64,000 nucleotides of DNA from Hymenobacter cyanobacteriorum (GCF_022631375.1 NZ_JALBGC010000004.1:186001-250000), one strand, 5' to 3'. Positions 32,875 to 40,796 are shown, counted from the first letter of the stretch. The notes: generated by a model from the sequence alone, not told the origin. Translations and numbers: made by a program.

Positions 32875-33261
32875 CTATTGAGCCGGTGGGCGGCGGCCCC
32901 GCGTGCGGGGGCCGGCCGGGGCTATCAGGGCCGCATCGGTGCGGTTGCGGCGCTGCCAGTCGTTAATCTGGGAAAGCAACACCCGGTCGCCACGGCTGGA
33001 CTCGCCGGGCATGTAGTGCAGGCGGCGCGGGTGGTGGTCGGGCAGGCGCATATAGTCGCGCAATGTTTCGGGGTGCAGGTCGAGCAGGTCGGCGGCGCGG
33101 GGCACGGCGTAGGCCGGGTCGGGAGTAGGGGTGTCGGCCAGCTGGCGGCGGGCTTCGGCGGCGCAGGCCTTCTCCAGCGACTCGCGCACCCAGGCGTGGT
33201 TGTCGGGCATCCGCACGGTGATTTGCAGGCCGTCGGCGGTGGTAGTGGTTAGCTCGGTCAT
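32875..33261 (-). CDS. Small helix-turn-helix protein, excisionase/MerR-like
   Basis: 128 residues, ATG at 33261, overlapping the preceding gene by four bases. After a ~45-residue lead (GLQITVRMPDNHAWVRESLEKA) comes YAVPRAADLLDLHPETLRDYM, the usual start of an excisionase-like winged helix, with RVLLSQINDWQRRN completing it. The tail is Arg/Pro-rich. Proteins of this size in phage early operons act as excisionases or transcription regulators; no integrase is in the window to pair it with. Confidence 0.6.
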   Translation of the reverse strand: MTELTTTTADGLQITVRMPDNHAWVRESLEKACAAEARRQLADTPTPDPAYAVPRAADLLDLHPETLRDYMRLPDHHPRRLHYMPGESSRGDRVLLSQINDWQRRNRTDAALIAPAGPRTRGRRPPAQ

Positions 33262-33638
33262 AGCTGCGGGGGCAGTTCAGGGAAGAAGCAGCCGCCCTTG
33301 TAGGGCATTGGGGCCACGCCGGATGCCTTGCGGTGGGTAATGATGAGCTGCAGCTGCGTAAGTGCCTGGGCGGCGGTGGCAGTGTCGAACTCGTAGCGCC
33401 ACAGTTCCACCCACACGGCTTCGCGGTAGGTTAGATAGGGACTGTCGATAGTCTCGCCCAAATCGTAGCGTTGGGCATACGACGGGCGGGGGTAGCCGGA
33501 AGTGAAGTCGTTTTTGGGGCAAGCCCGGATGGCGGCTTCCAAGGCTGCGGTAGCTGCGCGGGGCTCTTCGAGCAGGTAAGGACCTGGCGGCAGGGGGCGG
33601 CGGGGATAGTGCTGGTCGGCTTTAATAAGGAGCATCAT
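33258..33638 (-). CDS. Hypothetical phage early protein
   Basis: 126 residues, ATG at 33638. It carries AATAALEAAIRACPKNDF in the first half and LTYREAVWVELWRYEFDTATAAQALTQLQLIITHRK in the second, so it is probably alpha/beta and soluble. There is no recognised family. It is the second gene of the leftward early operon, overlapping the next gene by four bases. Confidence 0.55.
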   Translation of the reverse strand: MMLLIKADQHYPRRPLPPGPYLLEEPRAATAALEAAIRACPKNDFTSGYPRPSYAQRYDLGETIDSPYLTYREAVWVELWRYEFDTATAAQALTQLQLIITHRKASGVAPMPYKGGCFFPELPPQL

Positions 33639-33667
33639 AATCAGGGGGCGCGTTAGCGTGAGTGGAC

Positions 33668-33892
33668 TTAATGATTGAGAAGGTTGAGGTCGTGCTGCAC
33701 GGCCTGGCTGCCGGTTTCCTTGATGAGGCGGATAGCCTCGGCCACGGCAGGGTGGGCCGGACGGGCCTTCTGCAAGGCCTTGGAAACAGCCGCGTGGGAC
33801 AGTTTCAATGAGCGGGCGATGTCCGAAATGGCTCCGTGCGGAAGTAACATCCGCAGGTCTTTCGGCGTAGGCGTGGTTTCAGATTGTTGCAT
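33668..33892 (-). CDS. Cro-like small HTH protein
   Basis: 74 residues, ATG at 33892. LLPHGAISDIARSLKLSHAAVSKALQKARP is a compact helix-turn-helix, close to the size of a Cro-type repressor. The gene is divergent from the CI-like gene at 33966 across a 73-base region with promoters and palindromes, the standard lysis-lysogeny switch layout. It is the first gene of the leftward early operon. Confidence 0.75.
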   Translation of the reverse strand: MQQSETTPTPKDLRMLLPHGAISDIARSLKLSHAAVSKALQKARPAHPAVAEAIRLIKETGSQAVQHDLNLLNH

Positions 33893-33964
33893 TTGGTCAA
33901 ATATTTGTTACCTTTGAAAACGATATGACGCTCAAATGTAGGTAAAAGTTACCAAAAGTTGCAA
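33887..33964. promoter_or_regulatory. Divergent CI/Cro promoter-operator region
   Basis: Rightward: TTG (33887-33889), 19 bases, TACCTTTG (33909-33916). Leftward: TACATTTG as the complement of 33933-33940, with a TTG complement at 33962-33964, 21 bases away. Probable operators are GTTACC (33907-33912) and the palindrome GGTAA-AAG-TTACC (33941-33953). The half-sites match those at 6.8 and 7.7 kb. Confidence 0.75.
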
Positions 33965-33965
33965 A

Positions 33966-34715
33966 ATGAAAACGCTTGAACGGAAAAAACTCAGCGAGAC
34001 GACTCCGCTGCCGTCGCTGAAAATGAATGAGCGGCTGAAAGTGGTGCGCCAATCCCGCGACATGACGCAACAGGAGATGGCCGATTTGATAGGAACCTCG
34101 CGCCCCTCTATTGCGCAACTGGAAGCTGGCCGGCATCAGCCGAGCAATGAGGCGCTGGAAACCATCGTGGCCAAGCTGGGCATCAGCCGCAACTGGCTAT
34201 GGTTTGGCAGCGGGCCGATGGAGGAGTTCAGCCCGTTGGGCGGCAACGTAAAAGTGTTGGCTGGCCTGGAAGAGGGCGACTACCTGGACATAGAGTTCAT
34301 CGGCTGCAAAGTGCGCGGCAGCTTCCTAGACCTGATGGACGATGGCGGGGAAGTGAGCCAGTTCGAGAGTCCGGAAATCGTGCGCATCTACGACCCGACG
34401 CCGGAGATGCGCAAGCCGGGTACGAAGGGCTTTGAGATTGACGGCGACTCGATGGAACCGCAGCTGCGCTCAGGCATGAAGGTGGTTGGAGTGCGGGTGG
34501 CGCTGGCCGATGTAAAGTATGCCACTAGCGGGGTGTATGTGGTGGCCTTTGGCAACCAGCTTACCATTAAGCGGGTGAAGAGCAATGACATTCTGGAGCG
34601 GGGTATTCTGATGCTGCACGCCGATAATCCAAATGCCGGTAGCTTGCCGGTAGCCGCTGAAGATATCCGCTTCATGTGGCGCGTAGTGAGAATTTTTTAC
34701 GCTGACGTGATTTAA
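33966..34715 (+). CDS. CI-like phage repressor (XRE plus S24 domain)
   Basis: 249 residues from ATG 33966; a second ATG (residue 20, MNERLK) is possible. The XRE domain spans ~20-80 (MTQQEMADLIGTSRPSIAQLEAGRHQPS), and the C-terminal S24 fold has Ser162 in IDGDSMEP and Lys202 in LTIKRV. I do not see an Ala-Gly or Cys-Gly pair at the expected linker position, so self-cleavage may use another site or be absent. Divergent from a Cro-like gene with shared operators. It is the probable master repressor of the element and the likeliest binder of the GTTAC half-sites. Confidence 0.85.
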   Translation: MKTLERKKLSETTPLPSLKMNERLKVVRQSRDMTQQEMADLIGTSRPSIAQLEAGRHQPSNEALETIVAKLGISRNWLWFGSGPMEEFSPLGGNVKVLAGLEEGDYLDIEFIGCKVRGSFLDLMDDGGEVSQFESPEIVRIYDPTPEMRKPGTKGFEIDGDSMEPQLRSGMKVVGVRVALADVKYATSGVYVVAFGNQLTIKRVKSNDILERGILMLHADNPNAGSLPVAAEDIRFMWRVVRIFYADVI

Positions 34716-34733
34716 ATTTCGGGAGAGCACAAA

Positions 34734-34772
34734 ACCGGGACACACGCTGATACCGGGACATAAACCGGGACA
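34734..34772. repeat. Three direct copies of ACCGGGACA
   Basis: Exact copies at 34734-34742, 34752-34760 and 34764-34772, beginning 18 bases after the repressor stop. They could be a protein-binding cluster or part of an attachment site at the element's right edge. No other copy was noticed in the window. Confidence 0.6.
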
Positions 34773-34843
34773 ATTCGACGCCTAAAATGCCTTTAGGGAG
34801 TTATTTAAGGGGTATGGCGGTCTCAGGAGGGAGCGCTACAACG

Positions 34844-34876
34844 AAAGAAACCCGCCGATAACCGGCGGGTTTCTTT
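34844..34876. terminator. Strong terminator at the right edge of the phage-like region
   Basis: AAAGAAACCCGCCG (34844-34857) and its exact complement (34863-34876) form a 14-bp stem with a five-base loop. A- and T-runs on the two sides allow termination in both directions, here for the rightward repressor transcript and possibly the leftward sulfur operon. The 300-base stretch 34716-35015 holds only this and the ACCGGGACA repeats. Confidence 0.85.
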
Positions 34877-35015
34877 GTTTTCAGGCCATACGGGCCAAGA
34901 GTAGAAGAGGTAAGGATGGGCTGTGCTCACGCATTGCTTCAGCGTGGCATGAATGACAAGATAACCAGACAATAGCGCGGACTTTATGCCGGGCCAGGTA
35001 GGGAGAAGCGGGAAA

Positions 35016-35540
35016 TTATGGATGCACAATGGCCCAGCCTTCGGCCTGGCGTAAAATCAACTCGCCGTTTCCGGTGGGCACGATGGAGATGTAGGGCAGC
35101 ATGTCGTCTTTGGTCAGCTTAAACGCTTTCATCGAGTTGGCGCACTGTGCCAGCACCACGCCGGCTTGTTGCAGGGCCAGGACGTCGGCCTCGTAGGGCT
35201 GGTCTTTTTTGAATACGGTCGTGCCCCGGCTGAACACGACCAGTTCCAACTCCAGTTTGCCTTTTAGTCGCGGGTCTTCGAGGGCATTTTTCATGTTGTG
35301 CAGCGTCTGGTTGATAAGCTTGGGGTCGTCGCTGTCGAGCTGATACACGGCCCGGTAGTGGCTTTTGGTGGCCGGCGCGCCTTGGAAAGAGGCCGCTTTA
35401 GCGGCATACGCCGCGTTGGGCGGCGTGAGTGGCGTGGCAGCCGCAACCGGGGTAGGTGTAGCCGCTGGAGTGGTTTGGGCGGAAGCAGCGAGGGCAGTTC
35501 CGAGAAGCAGTGCGGTCAGGCAGGGGCGAAATAAAGTCAT
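35016..35540 (-). CDS. Periplasmic DsrE-family protein
   Basis: 174 residues from the ATG at 35540, which gives a proper signal peptide (MTLFRPCLTALLLGTALAASAQ). The mature part has a DsrE/DsrF-like core: YRAVYQLDSDDPKLINQTLHNMKNAL, LELVVFSRGTTVF, ALQQAGVVLAQCANSMKAF. The single Cys in LAQCANSM is at the position of the usual sulfur-carrying or small-molecule-binding Cys in this family. Last gene of the leftward sulfur operon, 36 bases after the cytochrome gene. A role in binding or relaying periplasmic sulfur is inferred. Confidence 0.82.
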   Translation of the reverse strand: MTLFRPCLTALLLGTALAASAQTTPAATPTPVAAATPLTPPNAAYAAKAASFQGAPATKSHYRAVYQLDSDDPKLINQTLHNMKNALEDPRLKGKLELELVVFSRGTTVFKKDQPYEADVLALQQAGVVLAQCANSMKAFKLTKDDMLPYISIVPTGNGELILRQAEGWAIVHP

Positions 35541-35576
35541 TGAAGAAGGGAGAAAAACAGAAAAAATAACCAAAAA

Positions 35577-36626
35577 CTAGCGCGGCCTCAGTTGCGGGTG
35601 CGCATCCTCAATCGGCTGAAAAGGGCCGAACTTATGCTGCGTAGCCGGGAAATTGTCCGCATAGGGCCCAAACGGGTGGTCGACTGGCTTCTTGCTGATG
35701 TCGGGCCAGTCATGCGGGGTGGGCAGGTGCGGTCGCGGCTGCGAGTTCACGAAGGCCGCCACGTCCCAGGCCTGCGCATCGGTGAGCTGCGGATGGTCGA
35801 AGCTGGCGCCGAAAGGCATGGCAGCCTTCACGTAGCGGGCAAAGCTCGATACCCGAAACAGGCCCGCGCCGTCGTTGTAGCTGGCCGGGCCCCACAGCGG
35901 CGGGTACTGGTAGCCGCGCCCGTCGGCCAGCGCCTGGCCTTGTCCTTCGGGGCCGTGGCAGCTTTGGCATTTGGTAGCAAATACAGCTTGGCCAATTCGC
36001 GGGTCGGCGGCCCGGGCCAGATAAGGCAGCTTCACGAAGCCAGTGCCATACACCTTTTTCCCCTTCGGAATGCCCGTGCCCAGCCACCGGATGTAGGCCA
36101 CAATGGCGCGCATCTCGCGGCTGCTGGCCGGCACGGCGCGCCCGTTCAGGCTGCGCTCCATGCAGTCGGCCACGCGTTTTTCAATGCCCTCCACCGTGCC
36201 CGAGCGGGCACGCAGCTTGGGGTAAGTGGCGGCTACTGCCAAGTAGTTGTTGGCGAAGCCCTGGGTGCCGGCCTGCAGGTGGCAGTTCTGACAATTCATG
36301 CCGTTGGTGTAGTGGCCCACGCGGCCCTGCGGGCCCAGGTAGGCGGCGGTGCGGGCCACCAACTCGCGCCCGTAGCGGATTTCGCGGCCCGCCGCCGTGC
36401 GCGGAATTGTGGCCGTGTCGGGGGCCGGAGTAGCGGGGCGGTGGTAGCTGCCGGGCGGCGGCGGCCCTTCGTGGGCTTCGTCGGCCGCCACCACCGGCGC
36501 CGGGGCCGGCGGGCCGTATAGTTGCACCAGTACCACCACGGCCCACAACGCCACGGCCACCGCCAGTAGCGCCAGCAGACGCATTAGTTGCGGCAGCTGC
36601 CGCACCCGTTCTTCCGGGGTTTTCAT
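35577..36626 (-). CDS. Diheme c-type cytochrome, thiosulfate dehydrogenase (TsdA)-like
   Basis: 349 residues, ATG at 36626. One N-terminal membrane helix (~15-37) anchors or exports the protein. Two heme c sites are present: MNCQNCHLQAG and TKCQSCHGPEG, followed by distal Met candidates (KAAMPFGASF). ERSLNGRAVP and the wider layout are those of TsdA-type enzymes, which couple two thiosulfate to tetrathionate and pass electrons to cytochromes. The Pro/Ala linker after the helix is long. Operon context with thiosulfate-type transporters and persulfide enzymes supports sulfur oxidation. A general diheme cytochrome remains an alternative. Confidence 0.82.
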   Translation of the reverse strand: MKTPEERVRQLPQLMRLLALLAVAVALWAVVVLVQLYGPPAPAPVVAADEAHEGPPPPGSYHRPATPAPDTATIPRTAAGREIRYGRELVARTAAYLGPQGRVGHYTNGMNCQNCHLQAGTQGFANNYLAVAATYPKLRARSGTVEGIEKRVADCMERSLNGRAVPASSREMRAIVAYIRWLGTGIPKGKKVYGTGFVKLPYLARAADPRIGQAVFATKCQSCHGPEGQGQALADGRGYQYPPLWGPASYNDGAGLFRVSSFARYVKAAMPFGASFDHPQLTDAQAWDVAAFVNSQPRPHLPTPHDWPDISKKPVDHPFGPYADNFPATQHKFGPFQPIEDAHPQLRPR

Positions 36627-36661
36627 GGAATGAGGTGGTGGGGAGTATCAGTCGTTGAGAA

Positions 36662-36749
36662 CGTCGTGCTGCGCTGGTCGAAGCATCTCGGCCGCAATAC
36701 TAAGTATTTACTTCAGCAGTAGAGATGCTTCGACCAGCGCAGCACGACG
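36662..36749. repeat. REP-like palindrome (28-bp perfect arms)
   Basis: Arms at 36662-36689 and 36722-36749 are perfectly complementary, with a 32-base loop, inside the sulfur operon between two genes. The arm sequence (starts CGTCGTGCTGCGC, ends GCATCTC) is related to the palindrome at 50320-50434, so it is a dispersed family. Confidence 0.85.
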
Positions 36750-36764
36750 GACTTTCTCTACTAT

Positions 36765-37175
36765 TCAGTGTGGCAGCTTTTCGCGCAGGGCGCTATACGT
36801 CCAGGTGCCGGCCAGCGCGGCCAGAATCAGCACCACGGCTGCATTGCTGCCACTGCCCAGCTGCGCAAACATGGGCCCCGGGCAGGCCCCGGTGAGGGCC
36901 CAGCCGAGACCGAAAATTAGCCCGCCAATCCACACGCCGTGGTTGAATTTCTTGTCGGCGATGGCAATGGGCTCGCCATTGAAGGTGCGCAGGTGGGTGC
37001 GCTTGATGAACTGAATCGACACCAGCCCCACTGCGATGGCCGAACCGATGATGCCGTACATATGAAAGCTCTGGAACCGAAACATCTCCTGAATCCGGAA
37101 CCAGCTCACGACTTCGCTTTTGGTGAGGATGATGCCGAACAGCACGCCCAGCACCAGGTATTTGAAGTTTTTCAT
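36765..37175 (-). CDS. YeeE/YedE-family membrane protein (DUF6691-like), small half
   Basis: 136 residues, ATG at 37175, with about four membrane helices (YLVLGVLFGIILT, MYGIIGSAIAVGLVSIQF, GVWIGGLIFGLGWALTGACPGP, AAVVLILAALAGTWTYS). GWALTGACPGPMFAQLG carries the conserved Cys of the YeeE/YedE thiosulfate and sulfur-compound transporters. It follows a second YeeE/YedE gene by 15 bases; the two halves together probably form one transporter. Import of thiosulfate or a related sulfur species is inferred from the family. Confidence 0.85.
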   Translation of the reverse strand: MKNFKYLVLGVLFGIILTKSEVVSWFRIQEMFRFQSFHMYGIIGSAIAVGLVSIQFIKRTHLRTFNGEPIAIADKKFNHGVWIGGLIFGLGWALTGACPGPMFAQLGSGSNAAVVLILAALAGTWTYSALREKLPH

Positions 37176-37190
37176 AATTCGAAAGCCCGA

Positions 37191-37781
37191 TTAAAACAGC
37201 AGCGGGTACACCAGCCAGGTCATCACCAGCCCACCCACAAAAAAGCCGATGACGGCCACCAGCGACACCCATTGCAGGTTCGACAGGCCCGAAATGGCGT
37301 GCCCCGACGTGCAGCCGCCCGCGTAGCGCGTGCCAAACCCCACCAGAAACCCGCCCAGCACCAGAAACACCCAGCCCCGCCAGCTGCCCAGGTTATCGAG
37401 CGCAAACAGCTCGCGCGGCAGCAGGCCCGTGAAATCGGTGAGGTGCAGCTGGGTTTTGAGGTCGTGCACCGTGGCGGCGGAAATGGCAATGGCTGCGGGG
37501 TGGCCCAACACCCGGTAGCCCAGAAAGCCGCCGATGGTGATGCCCAGCACAAAGAACAGGTTCCAGCTTTCGGCCCGCCAGTTGTAGCGCAGAAACGGAA
37601 TGCCGGCGGGCAGGCAGGCCGCGCACATGTGCCGCAGCGAGCTGCTGATGCCCAAGGCTTTATTGCCAATAAGCAGCAGCGCAGGCACCGTGAGGCCAAT
37701 GAGTGGCCCCGCCACGTACCAGGGCCAGGGCTGGCGCAAAAAATCAAGCACCAGATTGAGGTTCAGAAAAACACCGGGCAT
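37191..37781 (-). CDS. YeeE/YedE-family sulfur-compound transporter, large half
   Basis: 196 residues, ATG at 37781, with about five membrane helices. GTRYAGGCTSGHAISGLSNLQ contains the hallmark Cys motif of the family (GGCTSGH). A second pair of Cys residues is in RHMCAACLP. The gene is six bases after the rhodanese stop and 15 before the small half. Thiosulfate transporters of this family relay sulfur past conserved cysteines; the split into two genes is common in Bacteroidota. Confidence 0.88.
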   Translation of the reverse strand: MPGVFLNLNLVLDFLRQPWPWYVAGPLIGLTVPALLLIGNKALGISSSLRHMCAACLPAGIPFLRYNWRAESWNLFFVLGITIGGFLGYRVLGHPAAIAISAATVHDLKTQLHLTDFTGLLPRELFALDNLGSWRGWVFLVLGGFLVGFGTRYAGGCTSGHAISGLSNLQWVSLVAVIGFFVGGLVMTWLVYPLLF

Positions 37782-37787
37782 TTCTGG

Positions 37788-38123
37788 TTAGCGCGTTACC
37801 GAGAAGGGCCAGTCGAGGATGCCGCCGCCCAGGTTGAAGACGTGGCCGAAGCCCGCTGCTTTGAGCTGCGTGGCCGCCACAGCCGAGCGCGCCCCGCTCC
37901 GGCAGTACACGTAGGTGGGCCGGGTCGAGTCGAGGTTGATGACGCGGCGGGCAAAATCAGGGGCCTGCACGTCGATGTTGCGGGCGCCGGGCAGGTGGCC
38001 CTGGGCAAACTCGGTGGGGCGGCGCACGTCGAGCAGCACGGCGCGGCCATCCTGCAGGCCTTCGGCAAACTGCTCGGAAGTGAGGTTCTGGTAAGTGGAG
38101 GTGGATTTGGGCAAAGCAGCCAT
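37788..38123 (-). CDS. Single-domain rhodanese
   Basis: 111 residues, ATG at 38123. The rhodanese fold is clear: AVLLDVRRPTEFAQGHLPGARNIDVQ, then the active loop YVYCRSGARSAVAA with catalytic Cys in CRSGAR, then GFGHVFNLGGGILDW. It transfers sulfane sulfur between thiols and persulfides in the cytoplasm. It lies between the persulfide dioxygenase and transporter genes of the sulfur operon. Confidence 0.92.
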   Translation of the reverse strand: MAALPKSTSTYQNLTSEQFAEGLQDGRAVLLDVRRPTEFAQGHLPGARNIDVQAPDFARRVINLDSTRPTYVYCRSGARSAVAATQLKAAGFGHVFNLGGGILDWPFSVTR

Positions 38124-38183
38124 AAAAAGCGGATTAATCAGAAATGATGAGAAAAAGGAGAATACTAACGCTGGAAAAAGTGC

Positions 38184-39530
38184 TTACTGAACCGCCGCTG
38201 CCGCCGGTTGAAACGTCTTCACGGCCTCGCCCAAATCGAACACCGGCGTGCCGGGCAGTGCTGCCGCCGCAATGCTGCTGCCCGCCGCCGAGCGGTAGCC
38301 GCCGGCGCAATGCACCACCACCGGCTTATCGGTCGGGATTTCACCGGCGCGCTCGCGCAGCTCGGGCAGCGGAATGTTGAGCGACCCGGCGAACAGCGGC
38401 TCGTCGCGATGCTCCACCGGGTTGCGGATGTCCACGATGGTGTAGGCGTGCGGGTGCTGGCGGAACCGGGCCACGTCCAGCCCCGGCAGGGTGGCGGTGG
38501 CAGCCGGCGCGCCCACCAGCGCGCCCAGCACCAGCGGCTCGTAGCCAATTTTGGCGGTTTTTTGAATGAGGTCTTCCCGCGTCTTTTCATCGGCTGCAAT
38601 GAGGTAAAACCGCTCCGTAGGTCCCACCACCGAGCCCAGCCAGGTTTCGAACTTGCCACCCTGTTGGATGTTGAGCGCGCCCGCCACGTGGCCCTTCTTG
38701 AACTCGGCTTCGGGCCGCGCATCCACCACCAGCACGCCGGAGGCCAGCGCCGCGCCGGCCGCCAGGCGCGGCACCTGCCGCACGGCGGGCGCGCCGGCTT
38801 TGTTGAGGGCCACATCGTAGCCGAAGTATTTGGGGATGAAGGGCTGGTCGGCCAGCAGCTCGCGCACGAAATCGGCCTCGCTCATCTGCCGCAGCATGGG
38901 GTTGCCGGCGCGCTCGGCGCCGATGGTGCTGCTGTTGGCCCCGCTCAGGGCCTTGCCGCAGAGGCTGCCCGCGCCGTGGGCCGGGTATACCCGCACGGCG
39001 TCGGCCAGCAGCATGAGTTTCGTGCGCAACGAATGGTACAGCTGGGCGGCCAATTCCTCGCGCCGGGCCTGAATATTACCGGCATTCTCGCGCAGGTCGG
39101 GCCGGCCCACATCGCCGATGAAGAGCGTGTCGCCGGTGAAAACGGCCACGTCCTGGCCTTCGCGCGCCAGCACAATGCTGATGGAATCGGGCGAATGGCC
39201 CGGCGTGTTCAGAGCCCGAAAGGTGAGCTTGCCCACGGCAAAGGCATCGCCCTCGTCGAAGCTCTGGTGGGCATAATCGGCCCCGAGCAGCTTGCTTACC
39301 CGGATAACGGCCCCGGTGCTTTGCGCAATTTCAAGGTGCGACGACACAAAATCGGCGTGCGGGTGCGTTTCGATAACGGCCACGATGTGGGCCTCGTGGG
39401 CGGCCGCGTAGTCGTAGTAGGGCTGTGGGTTGCGGGCCGGGTCGATGAGCACGATTTCGCGGGCGCACTCGCTGAGAATGGCGTAGGAGAAATGGGCCAG
39501 GCCCTTGTCTTCAAACTGTTCTATTTTCAT
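38184..39530 (-). CDS. Persulfide dioxygenase-like metallo-beta-lactamase protein fused to two rhodanese domains
   Basis: 448 residues from the ATG at 39530 (MKIEQF). An ETHE1-type metallo-beta-lactamase fold comes first: VIETHPHADFVSSH (metal His/Asp cluster), NTPGHSPDSIS, FTGDTLFIGDVGRPDL and VYPAHGAGSLCG. Then come a rhodanese-like region around ~250-340 lacking an obvious active Cys and an active rhodanese at the end (VDIRNPVEHRDEPLFAGSLNIPL, VVHCAGGYRSAAGSS). Such enzymes oxidise glutathione persulfide to sulfite with O2. Sulfite export would fall to the TauE/SafE protein encoded just upstream. Confidence 0.88.
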   Translation of the reverse strand: MKIEQFEDKGLAHFSYAILSECAREIVLIDPARNPQPYYDYAAAHEAHIVAVIETHPHADFVSSHLEIAQSTGAVIRVSKLLGADYAHQSFDEGDAFAVGKLTFRALNTPGHSPDSISIVLAREGQDVAVFTGDTLFIGDVGRPDLRENAGNIQARREELAAQLYHSLRTKLMLLADAVRVYPAHGAGSLCGKALSGANSSTIGAERAGNPMLRQMSEADFVRELLADQPFIPKYFGYDVALNKAGAPAVRQVPRLAAGAALASGVLVVDARPEAEFKKGHVAGALNIQQGGKFETWLGSVVGPTERFYLIAADEKTREDLIQKTAKIGYEPLVLGALVGAPAATATLPGLDVARFRQHPHAYTIVDIRNPVEHRDEPLFAGSLNIPLPELRERAGEIPTDKPVVVHCAGGYRSAAGSSIAAAALPGTPVFDLGEAVKTFQPAAAAVQ

Positions 39531-39587
39531 GGCAATCAACAGGAAAACGGATGGAAAAACGGTAGGCAGAAAAGCCCGGCCCACGCG

Positions 39588-40406
39588 CTAGGCGTGGTGA
39601 AATAGCAGTTCTTTCACGAGAATAAACGTGCCCATGGCCAGCGTGAACCAGCCAAACGCGGGCTTCAGCCGCGCCCCCGGAATGAAGCGCGCCAGGTAGG
39701 TGCCCAGCACAATGCCGCCGAGCGCAAACGCCAGAAACCCCAGCAGAAACGGCCACGCAATGGGCGTGCCCGCGCTCAAATCGCCGCTAAAACCGATGAG
39801 GGAGTTTAGCGCAATAATGGCCAGGGAGGTGCCCACGGCCAGCTTCATGGGCAGGCGGGCGCCCAGCACCAGCGCCGGAATGATGAGAAACCCCCCGCCC
39901 GCGCCCACGAAGCCCGTGAGCGTGCCCACCACCAGCCCGATGGCCAGCACCAGCGGGTAGTTGCAGGCGTGCGGGGCGTGCAATTCCGCATCGAGCGTCG
40001 CATCGGCTTGCCGGCTGCGAATCATCGAAGTGGCGGCCGCCACCATCAGCACCGCGAAGGCCACCAGCACCAGCAAATCCTTGGTGACGACCACCGCGCC
40101 CACGCGCAGCACTTCGTGCGGAATGGCCGGCAGCACCACCTTGCGCACCGCAAACACGGCCAGCAGCGACGGCAGTAGAAACACAAGGGCGGTTTTCAGC
40201 GAAACCAGCCCCTTGCGGAAGTAGCCCGATGCGCCCACCAGCGACGTGCTGCCCACCACAAACAGCGAGTAGGCCGTGCTCAGCACCGGGCTCACGCCCA
40301 TCAGGTACACCAGCACGGGCACCGTGAGGATGGAGCCGCCCCCGCCCATAATCCCCAGCGAGAGCCCAATGAAAATGGCCGCGAAATAGCCCAGGTAGTG
40401 CAGCAT
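39588..40406 (-). CDS. TauE/SafE-family sulfite/sulfonate exporter
   Basis: 272 residues, ATG at 40406, with about eight membrane helices. It shows the two repeated TauE/SafE signatures: GLSLGIMGGGGSILTVPVLVYLMG at the N-terminus and GTLTGFVGAGGGFLIIPALVLGAR in the middle. The family exports sulfite, sulfoacetate and related anions. It sits between the ArsR-type regulator and the persulfide dioxygenase, and probably removes the sulfite made by that enzyme. Confidence 0.9.
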   Translation of the reverse strand: MLHYLGYFAAIFIGLSLGIMGGGGSILTVPVLVYLMGVSPVLSTAYSLFVVGSTSLVGASGYFRKGLVSLKTALVFLLPSLLAVFAVRKVVLPAIPHEVLRVGAVVVTKDLLVLVAFAVLMVAAATSMIRSRQADATLDAELHAPHACNYPLVLAIGLVVGTLTGFVGAGGGFLIIPALVLGARLPMKLAVGTSLAIIALNSLIGFSGDLSAGTPIAWPFLLGFLAFALGGIVLGTYLARFIPGARLKPAFGWFTLAMGTFILVKELLFHHA

Positions 40407-40410
40407 GAAA

Positions 40411-40438
40411 CGTATGAATTTATGAAGGGTTGTTCATG
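40411..40438 (-). promoter_or_regulatory. Possible second operator in front of the exporter gene
   Basis: TATGAA (40413-40418), TATGAA (40421-40426) and TTCATG (40433-40438) recur between the regulator and exporter genes. They match the half-sites of the palindrome before the regulator (40803-40820), so the same ArsR-type protein may bind here. Confidence 0.45.
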
Positions 40439-40464
40439 TATCTGGTCAAAAAAAAGCCGCGCCG

Positions 40465-40788
40465 CTACAGAAACGTGCACCCGGCCAGGCACTGAATTAC
40501 GTCGATGACTTCGCGCATTTTCAGGGCGTAGTTGATGTTTTTGCCGTCGCGCGTGCTGCTGAGGATGCCCTTGAGCCGCATGCCGGCGAGGTGGTGCGAA
40601 AGCAGGCTTTGTTCCACGTTGAGCCGCTCGCTGATATCGGACACCGACAGGCTGTCGTGGGCAGCCAGTAGCTGCACGATGGCAATGCGCGTAGGATGCG
40701 CCGTGGTTTTGAGGATGAAGGCCACCTTTTCCATCTTCTCGATGGAAAGGCCCATGTCAACCAGTGGCGCGGCGGGGGAGGTACTCAT
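40465..40788 (-). CDS. ArsR-family repressor, probably sulfide/persulfide-responsive
   Basis: 107 residues, ATG at 40788. The winged helix is clear: HPTRIAIVQLLAAHDSLSVSDISERLNVEQSLLSHHLAGMRLKGIL. The only cysteines form CLAGC near the C-terminus. In persulfide sensors such as BigR and SqrR a pair of cysteines responds to reactive sulfur, though there they are farther apart, so the mechanism here may differ. First gene of the sulfur operon and preceded by a TATGAA-N6-TTCATA palindrome overlapping its promoter. Confidence 0.85.
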   Translation of the reverse strand: MSTSPAAPLVDMGLSIEKMEKVAFILKTTAHPTRIAIVQLLAAHDSLSVSDISERLNVEQSLLSHHLAGMRLKGILSSTRDGKNINYALKMREVIDVIQCLAGCTFL

Positions 40789-40796
40789 TACGGCAG

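Noticed and set aside
34823..35029. 68-codon minus-strand frame before the DsrE gene
   Set aside because: It contains the 14-bp terminator hairpin and has no homologue-like features.
36939..38208. Long plus-strand frame opposite the YeeE/YedE and rhodanese genes
   Set aside because: His/Gln-rich antisense composition opposite well-identified membrane proteins and enzymes.
38208..39605. 465-codon plus-strand frame opposite the persulfide dioxygenase gene
   Set aside because: Antisense shadow; the minus strand has all enzyme motifs.
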